64,000 nucleotides of DNA from Thermostichus sp047462415 (lineage in GTDB: Bacteria > Cyanobacteriota > Cyanobacteriia > Thermostichales > Thermostichaceae), in NCBI RefSeq assembly GCF_047462415.1, contig NZ_JANSJE010000003.1, positions 1-64,000 on the forward strand, read 5' to 3'. The translations under genes were made by a program, and so were the position numbers. The notes below the pieces were generated by a model. The model saw only the letters and a program-made list of their open reading frames with translations. It made no database searches and had not been told where the DNA came from. Positions within the stretch are counted from its first letter, which is position 1. Each line of letters begins with the position of its first letter. Of the stretch, positions 58,211-64,000 are shown piece after piece.

Positions 58211-59197
58211 TCACCCAATCCGTCCATCCGGCAGGGTTGCCCCGCGCAAATTGGCACCGCTGAGGTTAGCCGTGCTTAGATCGGCTCGGGTCAGGATCGC
58301 GTCGCCGAGATCGGCGTTTTCCAGGTTGGTGCGCCCCAAGTAGGCGTCCACCAGGTTGGCATGCCTCAAATCGGCCCCGGCCAGATTGGCCCGACTGAGA
58401 TCCGTCCGCGTCAGCTTGGCCGAGCGCAGGCAACTGGCGGAAAAATCGGCCCCGGCCAGATCTGCCTCACTCAAGTTGGCTTCTGTCAGATTCACCTGGC
58501 GCAGTATCGCCTCCTTCAAATTGGCCCGCATCATCTGCACTCCTTGCAGGTTTGCTCCTGTAAAGGCAGCCCCCCTTAGGTCGGTCTCGCTCAGGATGGC
58601 TCCCTGCAAACAGGCCTGCTGCAGATTGGCCCCTTGCAAGTTGGCCCTGAGCAGGCTGGCCTCTTTGAGATTGGCCCCGCTCAGGTCGGCCCGCGTCAAA
58701 TCCGCTCCCGCCAGGTTGGCTCCGCTCAGGTCGGCGCGGCTGAGATTGGCGTTGCGCAACACCGCTCCCCGACGACTATCGAGTCGCAAGTTGGCCCCCC
58801 GCAGACAAGCCCCCCCCAAGTTGGCGCTGGTGAGGTTAGCCCAGCGCAGATCCGCATCCAGCAGATTGGCATCCAGCAGCAGGGCCAGGGTCAGGTTGGC
58901 CCCATGCAAATCTGCCCCCTGCAAAGTGGCGCCGTGCAACTGAGCATCTCTGAGATCCGCCTCGCTCAAGTCCGCCTGGCTGAGGTTGGCCCCACCGAGG
59001 TTAGCCCCAACAAGGTTGGCCTTCTGCAGCTTGGCCCGCCCCAAAAAAGCAAAAATCAAATTGGCACTGCGCAGGTTGGCTTGCGAGAGATCCACCCCGA
59101 TTAAATCGGCCCGGCTTAGATCCAGGGCGGCTAGGTTTTCGCCCGCAAAGTTAGTGCGTCCTGCCCGGTAGAGGCGGAGCAGCTCCTTGGCATCCAT
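58211..59197 (-). CDS. Pentapeptide repeat protein
   Basis: A 328-residue protein that is almost entirely A(D/N)Lxx pentapeptide repeats after a short N-terminus MDAKELLRLYRAGRTNF. About 60 repeats (LSQANLRSANLIFAFLGRAKL, and so on to LRGATLPDGRIG) would form a long right-handed quadrilateral beta-helix. There is no signal peptide or TM segment, so it should be cytosolic. It lies at the head of the kinase cluster, but co-function is not shown. Confidence 0.9.
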   Translation of the reverse strand: MDAKELLRLYRAGRTNFAGENLAALDLSRADLIGVDLSQANLRSANLIFAFLGRAKLQKANLVGANLGGANLSQADLSEADLRDAQLHGATLQGADLHGANLTLALLLDANLLDADLRWANLTSANLGGACLRGANLRLDSRRGAVLRNANLSRADLSGANLAGADLTRADLSGANLKEASLLRANLQGANLQQACLQGAILSETDLRGAAFTGANLQGVQMMRANLKEAILRQVNLTEANLSEADLAGADFSASCLRSAKLTRTDLSRANLAGADLRHANLVDAYLGRTNLENADLGDAILTRADLSTANLSGANLRGATLPDGRIG

Positions 59198-59443
59198 AGG
59201 TAGAGAGGGGGAGCTCAGATGAAGCAGTGAGGGGGGATCTAACTGGTGGCCATTCTAGAAGAAAATCACGACGTTTCCCTACCGCTCTGCGCCGCCCTCA
59301 CCCCAGCCCCTCTCCCAGCCCTCACCCCCAGCCCCTCTCCCAAAGGGAGAGGGGAGTTAGAGCGGCGCGTTGGCGACAGCGTATGGAATTCGAAGGCGAT
59401 GGCTATGAGTGCTAGACGGGATCCCCAAACAGGGGGTTGGCTC
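59198..59443. other. Spacer between the pentapeptide gene and the duplicated-domain gene
   Basis: A 246-bp spacer filled by the REP-like units at 59294-59355. No gene or terminator is visible besides. Confidence 0.5.
59294..59355 (-). repeat. REP-like hairpin repeat, locus 6 (two units)
   Basis: GCCCTCACCCCAGCCCC, a partial unit ending CTCTCCCA, followed by a full unit GCCCTCACCCCCAGCCCC with CTCTCCCAAAGGGAGAGGGG. It lies in the spacer between the two minus-strand genes. Confidence 0.88.
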
Positions 59444-60922
59444 TCAAACCAGTCCGAACAGACGGCGCTCTGCCTCTTCCATACGTTCCAACAGAGCAGC
59501 AAATTTCGTAGAGATCTCCTCCACTTCCTGCAAAAAGGCGCGCAACGCCTGGTACTTGAGAACCAAGGCTTCTTCCAGGCTACAGGTTGGGAACTGCTCA
59601 TCCAACGCCTGGCCCAACTCGCTCAGGGCCTGTTCGATAGCCGCTTTAACCGAGCTGACGCTGCGCCGCACCAGACGCATCACCTCCTGCTCTAGCTGCG
59701 GCTTTTGCCGAGTTAGCTCGCTGCTGGCCAACACCTGTCTCAGGGAAGCATAGGGATCCACCAGCTCGCCAGGCACTTCCGGCAGAGCGTGTTCTCCACC
59801 GCCGCCGCGAAGGGGCTGCACCAGGCGCCACTCCGATTGCTCCAGCTTTTTCAAAATCCCCCTGAACATCGCGGCGGATCCCTCGACATCCCTCAAGAAG
59901 CCGCGCAACACCTGGTGTTTGAGCGTCAGATATTGGGCGGGATCCTCATCCTGTAGTCCTTCGTCCAGAGCATTGCCCAACTCGCTCAGGGTGTTCTCGA
60001 TGGCCACCATCAGGGATCCGGCGCTGCGATGGAGCAGTTGGCGGCAGGACTCTGGGATCGCCTGTCGGAGGTCAGAAGAGGGGTTGGGCGATGTTGCCAG
60101 AGCTGTAAAAGCCGGAGACCCTATAGAGGGATCCTCCCCATCCTCGACCCAAGTCATGGGAGCGCCAACAGCATCTTCTGTATCGAGCCAATCGAGAGCG
60201 ACAGAGGCGGGCTCGGCAGCTAACCCTCCACCAGCGGCGGTTTCTGGGGGCACGGAAACGTAAAGAGGCTTCAGCATCTGCAGCACGGCATTGGCAGCTT
60301 GGCCATCCTGATCAGGCTCCTGCGACTGTTGCACCGCCTCCTTCAGCCGAGTTTCCAGCTCTTGGGGGGAATTGCAGGCCCTATAAAGGGCTGTGAGCAG
60401 CTCATCCAGGCTGTAGCGCCGTAGGGCCGCCAACCCCTGCAGAGTGGGCTCTACTTTGTGGTACAAAGCCGTGAACAGAACCAGCTTGACCCGCAAAGGG
60501 CTGGCTTGCCGCATCACCCCTGCCCGCAACTCGAAGGGATCGTAGTCTTGCTTTTGCAGTTGCAAACCCCCGTACTTCAAAGACAAGACAGGCGAGGGCT
60601 GAGCCCAAACCGATGGATCTGCTTGCGGCTGTTGATACAAAGGCTCCAGCTTGCTCAGCAGCATCTTGGCGATGCGGGCATACTCGGCTTTTTTGTTGAT
60701 GCGGCTGATGGCATCTCGAAAGCGCTGGCCCAGAGCATCAAGGGTTGCGTGCTCACGGCAGAGCTGCTCCAGGAGTGCCTTCAGGTCTATTTGGCTCAAC
60801 TTGCCGACATCGCCTTCCCAGGTGCTGGTGCAGGCAAAGTAAACCAGCTTTTTGACTCGGTCTGCGTACCCGCCCCGCTGCACTTCTTGCACGACAAGGC
60901 CCAGGGGATCCGAGACTACCAT
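59444..60922 (-). CDS. Conserved hypothetical protein with internal duplication
   Basis: A 492-residue cytosolic protein. The N-terminal 220 residues are helical (ADRVKKLVYFACTSTWEGDV, LEQLCREHATLDALGQRFRDAISRIN). An acidic linker follows, then two related segments of about 85 residues: SLMVAIENTLSELGNALDEGL...TLKHQVLRGFLRDVEGSAAMFRGILKKLE and SVKAAIEQALSELGQALDEQF...VLKYQALRAFLQEVEEISTKFAALLERME. They are clear homologues, both likely coiled-coil. I recognise no function. Confidence 0.7.
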   Translation of the reverse strand: MVVSDPLGLVVQEVQRGGYADRVKKLVYFACTSTWEGDVGKLSQIDLKALLEQLCREHATLDALGQRFRDAISRINKKAEYARIAKMLLSKLEPLYQQPQADPSVWAQPSPVLSLKYGGLQLQKQDYDPFELRAGVMRQASPLRVKLVLFTALYHKVEPTLQGLAALRRYSLDELLTALYRACNSPQELETRLKEAVQQSQEPDQDGQAANAVLQMLKPLYVSVPPETAAGGGLAAEPASVALDWLDTEDAVGAPMTWVEDGEDPSIGSPAFTALATSPNPSSDLRQAIPESCRQLLHRSAGSLMVAIENTLSELGNALDEGLQDEDPAQYLTLKHQVLRGFLRDVEGSAAMFRGILKKLEQSEWRLVQPLRGGGGEHALPEVPGELVDPYASLRQVLASSELTRQKPQLEQEVMRLVRRSVSSVKAAIEQALSELGQALDEQFPTCSLEEALVLKYQALRAFLQEVEEISTKFAALLERMEEAERRLFGLV

Positions 60923-61070
60923 AGGGAGCTGCCAAGCAGGAGTATGCCGAATCTAAGCTTACGAGGGTCTTTGCGGTTTTTGAACAGGGCTGGGTATCTT
61001 GCTGGGCAGAATAGCATATCCTTCCCAGGCAGAACCCACCTGATGTTTGCCCAGGGATCCCCCCTGGAGT

Positions 61071-61988
61071 TTAGCGGCCTAGTTTTTGCAAGACCCTTTC
61101 CGCCTGCACCACATGGCGGTTCAATCCCAGGTTTTCCGCCGGGATCCCCAGGGCCAGGCCCACCAATTGCGGCACATGCAGGATCGGGATTCCCAGCTTG
61201 CGCCCGATCACCTGCTCCACCTCCGGCTGGCGCGAGTCCAAATTGAGGTGACACAGGGGGCAAGGGGTAACCACACAATCGGCCCCCGCCTCGATTGCTT
61301 CGAGGAGGTGCCGGCCTGCCATCGAGAAAGACTGCTGCGGGGCATAGCTGGAAAGGGGCCAACCGCAACACTGGGTGCGCCCGCGATACCAAACAGGGGT
61401 GGCCCCCAAATGCTCGAAGAGATCCTCCAGCAAACGGGGATCCCGCGCCACGTCAAAGCGGGAGATATCGTAGGCCCGCAACAGATAACACCCGTAGAAG
61501 GCGGCGCAGCGCAGCCCCCACAGAGGCCGTTTCACCTGTCGGGCCAATCGCTCCAGGCCGTAGTCATGAACCAGCACCCACAGCAAATGGCGCACATCGC
61601 CGGTGCCTTCGTAGCAGCTCTCACAGCTTCCTTGCTGGCACAGGGTTTGCACCCGGTGAAAGTACTCAGGATCCGCGGTTTTCGCAGCTTTCAACTTTTC
61701 ATTCACGCGGCCCAACACCCCCTGGCAAGTGCTGCAGTGGGTGAGCATCGGCAACCCCAATGCCTCTGCCAAAGCCAGGTTGCGGGCATTCACCGTATCT
61801 TCCAGCAGCTCCGATTCTTCCTTGAAGGTGCCGGAACCACAGCAGGAAGCTGCCTCCAGCTCCACCAGTTCGATGCCCAAATGCCGCGCGATCCGGTTGG
61901 TAGAGTCGTACAGCTCGCGACAAGCCCCCTGGGCCACACAGCCGGGGTAGTAGGCGTAGCGCCAGGATGAAGGGAGGGCCGCAGTCAT
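61071..61988 (-). CDS. HdrB-like CCG-domain Fe-S protein
   Basis: A 305-residue member of the heterodisulfide reductase subunit B / cysteine-rich CCG family. Two CCG repeats bind a noncubane [4Fe-4S] cluster: YYPGCVAQG with EAASCCGSGTFKE, and FYGCYLLRA with RTQCCGWPLSS and TPCPLCHLNLD. Cysteines CSTCQG and CQQGSCESC add to the cluster region. Cyanobacterial homologues are annotated as HdrB or succinate-dehydrogenase-like subunits, and the electron partner is unknown here. Confidence 0.88.
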   Translation of the reverse strand: MTAALPSSWRYAYYPGCVAQGACRELYDSTNRIARHLGIELVELEAASCCGSGTFKEESELLEDTVNARNLALAEALGLPMLTHCSTCQGVLGRVNEKLKAAKTADPEYFHRVQTLCQQGSCESCYEGTGDVRHLLWVLVHDYGLERLARQVKRPLWGLRCAAFYGCYLLRAYDISRFDVARDPRLLEDLFEHLGATPVWYRGRTQCCGWPLSSYAPQQSFSMAGRHLLEAIEAGADCVVTPCPLCHLNLDSRQPEVEQVIGRKLGIPILHVPQLVGLALGIPAENLGLNRHVVQAERVLQKLGR

Positions 61989-62054
61989 GAGAAGAAGCGA
62001 AAGAGCACTGGGTTTGCGATTGAGATGGGGGCTCTGGTGAACAGAGGCTAGCGC

Positions 62055-62507
62055 CTATTCCCCTTCAGGGGGCGCTGCTGTCTTGGCATCCCAAGCAGCC
62101 TCTGCCCCGTAAGAGTCGATATCAATGGCCTGGGAGCCCCCCATAGCCAACAGGGCCAGTAGGGATCCCAACTGCCACCACACCAAGCCTGCCGTACTCA
62201 GCACCAGGATTCCACCCACCCAACTGGCCAGAGTCAGAGACAGGCCAAAGACGTTCAAACACGCCACCACAAAACCAAGGGTAAACAAACAGCAGAGACC
62301 GTAGGTGAGGATCACCCCAGGAGTCCGGTAGCGAATTGTTGCCTGGCTATCTCGGTTGAGCTGCCAAAGGGCTACCTGGTATTCCAGCTTATCTTTGAAA
62401 ATGATGCCGAAGATAAGAGCAAAAAAGCTAAGCAGGGCAATGGCGGAGTAAATGGGGGGATTAACAAAAGAACTGGAGAAGTTGCCGCCAGCGTAAAGGG
62501 GTTCCAT
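62055..62507 (-). CDS. Conserved hypothetical membrane protein
   Basis: A 150-residue protein with about four hydrophobic segments (IYSAIALLSFFALIFGIIF, PGVILTYGLCCLFTLGFVVACLNVFG, LASWVGGILVLSTAGLVWWQLGSLLALLA). A C-terminal acidic tail ends DAKTAAPPEGE. No signal peptide is seen. GAGGTGAGG precedes ATG 62507. I cannot assign a family. Confidence 0.65.
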   Translation of the reverse strand: MEPLYAGGNFSSSFVNPPIYSAIALLSFFALIFGIIFKDKLEYQVALWQLNRDSQATIRYRTPGVILTYGLCCLFTLGFVVACLNVFGLSLTLASWVGGILVLSTAGLVWWQLGSLLALLAMGGSQAIDIDSYGAEAAWDAKTAAPPEGE

Positions 62508-62671
62508 GGGCCTCACCTCGGTTCGGGATCCAGGCTTTTAGCTTAACATTTCTTAGTACTAAAGATATCTAGGCTGCAACGAAGATTTGCCAAGGCGGTT
62601 CGGATGGCACTAGAGTAGCGTCAAGTCTTGCCAGCCCGTCGTCTTTTGCAAGTGTCTTGGGTGAGGTCATC

Positions 62672-63955
62672 ATGCCGCTTATCCCACAGGGGTTGCGCCC
62701 CCATTGTCATCTCCTCCGGGCAGGGATCCCGTTGGTTGGTGCTTTGGCTTTGGGGGCCTGCTGGAGCAACCGCATAGGTGCCGAGTTGCCCACATCGGCT
62801 CAGAATCCTTTTCCCCCCATCCCCACCCCACCACCACCCCTGCCTTCCCCCAGTGGGACTCCGGGCCTTCCCCCCTGGTGGCCCCGCGCACAATCGCCGG
62901 GGTGGAAAGATTCTCCCTATGCGGGGGTCTTGTCTGGCTTTTTGCAGGGATTGGCGGCCCAAGGGGGAGCGCTCTCACAACAGGGGATCCTGCTGTGGAC
63001 GCCGCAGGGGGAGCTGTTGGCGGAGCACCTGCTGGATCGGCCTTTGCCGGTGGGGGCCTTGGATCAGTTGGCCATCAGCTTGATGGCTCTGGAGACTTGG
63101 GGCTACGAGCATCGCTTTGAAACCCGGTTCTACACCACAGGCCATCGGTCAGGCCACCGCCTGACGGGAGATTTGATCCTCGTGGGCAGCGGGGATCCCT
63201 ATTTCACAGAGGCAAATGTGGCCGAGCTGGCCCGTCACTTACACAGCCTTGGGATTCGCCAGATCGACGGGGATGTGAAGGTGGTGCCCCCCTTCCGTTT
63301 GCTGGGCCAGCCCGATCCTGTGGCCGGCGCCCGGCGTCTGGCAGAGCTTCTCAGCGGTACCCAACAGCCCCATCCGGTTGCCATTGGCGGCTCTGTGTCG
63401 CTCCTGAGGGATTGGCCTGCAGATGCCCATTGCCTGGCCGTCTACACCTCGCTGCGCCTGGGATCCCTGCTGCAACTCCTCAACGGCAGCAACGACCGGG
63501 CCATGGCAGAAGCCCTGTTGGCGGAGCTGGGGGGCAAAACGGCCCTGCTGGAGTACCTGCGGCAGCGATTGGTGGCTCAGCCCATTGCCCGCCTGGATCC
63601 CCAAATGGCCCCTGCTGAGCAAGACATCCGCCTTGGAGAAGGAGGGCAAGCACTGTACCTCTCCCCTCGCGCCCTAGCTCATCTCTGGGAACACCTGCTG
63701 GATCTCACAGATGGGGATCCGACTCGGATCCTGCCCAGAGCAGGCATCGGCCACAGCACCCTGAGGGCGCGCACCTTGCCCCCAGGTACGACTGCCCAGG
63801 TGGGATCCGCTGCGGAGCGGCTGATGCTGATGGGGCAGTTGCCCAATGGCCACAACTTCATCTTGCTCAACCACAGTCCCGATCTGGGCGTTTTGCGCCG
63901 GCAACAGGATCAGTTCCTGCAGCAGGTGCTGGCCGTTGGGGAGCCTCTCCGCTGA
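62672..63955 (+). CDS. PBP4 (DacB, S13)-family homologue lacking catalytic motifs
   Basis: A 427-residue lipoprotein-like protein (PLVGALALGAC, lipobox LGAC) with a long Pro-rich N-terminal linker. The body aligns to the S13 D-Ala-D-Ala carboxypeptidases: RFETRFYTTG, LTGDLILVGSGDPYF, and SNDRAMAEALLAELGG at the SxN region. The SxxK position reads GALDQLA (no Ser, no Lys), and the KTG region reads AQVGSAAERLM. Both catalytic elements are lost, so I infer a peptidoglycan-binding or structural protein. ATG 62672 is chosen. Confidence 0.78.
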   Translation: MPLIPQGLRPHCHLLRAGIPLVGALALGACWSNRIGAELPTSAQNPFPPIPTPPPPLPSPSGTPGLPPWWPRAQSPGWKDSPYAGVLSGFLQGLAAQGGALSQQGILLWTPQGELLAEHLLDRPLPVGALDQLAISLMALETWGYEHRFETRFYTTGHRSGHRLTGDLILVGSGDPYFTEANVAELARHLHSLGIRQIDGDVKVVPPFRLLGQPDPVAGARRLAELLSGTQQPHPVAIGGSVSLLRDWPADAHCLAVYTSLRLGSLLQLLNGSNDRAMAEALLAELGGKTALLEYLRQRLVAQPIARLDPQMAPAEQDIRLGEGGQALYLSPRALAHLWEHLLDLTDGDPTRILPRAGIGHSTLRARTLPPGTTAQVGSAAERLMLMGQLPNGHNFILLNHSPDLGVLRRQQDQFLQQVLAVGEPLR

Positions 63956-63965
63956 ACTGTGCCCC

Positions 63966-64000
63966 GCCCTCACCCCCAGCCCCTCTCCCAGAGGGAGAGG
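63966..64000 (-). repeat. REP-like hairpin repeat, locus 7 (runs off the window end)
   Basis: GCCCTCACCCCCAGCCCC followed by CTCTCCCAGAGGGAGAGG, cut at the window edge directly after the PBP4-like gene. Confidence 0.85.

Overview
This is a chromosomal window of a GC-rich cyanobacterium. Photosynthesis and tetrapyrrole genes (psaD, psb30/ycf12, hemA, a GlpX-type FBPase/SBPase), cyanobacteria-restricted families (DUF1830, DUF3352, DUF1636, DUF3120, a DUF6464-like protein) and the cyanobacterial sRNA Yfr1 support this. The palindrome GGGATCCC is extremely frequent (about 14 copies in the first 10 kb), and together with general sequence style this points, from memory and not from any search, to the thermophilic Synechococcus A/B' (Thermostichus) lineage of hot-spring mats.

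Layout. 1-1.4 kb: 3' part of an IS605/IS1341-type tnpB interrupted by two copies of a short interspersed repeat. 1.5-6.2 kb: GCS2-like ligase, M14-type aspartoacylase-like protein, recN. 6.2-9.3 kb: livG/livF-type ABC ATPases divergent from a periplasmic binding protein, with no permeases nearby. 9.4-19.7 kb: small secreted protein, Omp85/BamA, OB-fold lipoprotein, Mrp, DUF6464-like protein, GNAT, CinA, an M48 homologue without its zinc site, TypA. 19.9-26.6 kb: psb30, hemA, glpX, DUF1830, zinc-ribbon protein, 2-Cys peroxiredoxin, psaD, and a ureohydrolase-fold protein without metal ligands. 27-36.4 kb: Coa1-like protein, membrane GTPase, rpsN, RNase D-like exonuclease, SsuB/SsuC-like ABC pair, alanine dehydrogenase, LptF/G permease, membrane pentapeptide protein. 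36.5-44.8 kb: beta-helix/SPOR protein, then a cobalamin riboswitch followed by btuB, DUF1636, Trx-like [2Fe-2S] protein, DUF3120 and a tandem ArsA ATPase, four of them packed with gaps of 2-9 bp. 44.8-52 kb: ligA, Yfr1, clpX, ktrA-ktrB, DRTGG protein. 52-64 kb: rnhA, DUF3352 lipoprotein, a pentapeptide/two-kinase/response-regulator cluster, a duplicated-domain hypothetical protein, an HdrB-like CCG protein, a membrane protein, and a PBP4-family homologue lacking SxxK and KTG.

The most unusual signal is a roughly 27-bp interspersed element (core GGACTCCGTCCCGCTGACGC). It is present in at least nine copies in both orientations. Five copies lie wholly inside reading frames without breaking them, one lies in tnpB in a frame where its own TGA has become TGC, and one supplies the last codons and stop of an ABC ATPase gene. 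It behaves like a protein-invading mini-repeat, comparable in concept to the Rickettsia palindromic elements but unrelated in sequence as far as I can see. A second, GC-rich hairpin repeat (CCCTCACCCC...CTCTCCC) sits at seven loci between genes and encodes the C-terminus of RecN. The second candidate system is the B12-riboswitch operon that couples an outer-membrane corrinoid receptor to a double ArsA ATPase and two Cys-rich proteins. Three enzyme homologues with erased active sites (M48, ureohydrolase, PBP4) and a complementary pair of histidine kinases are also notable.
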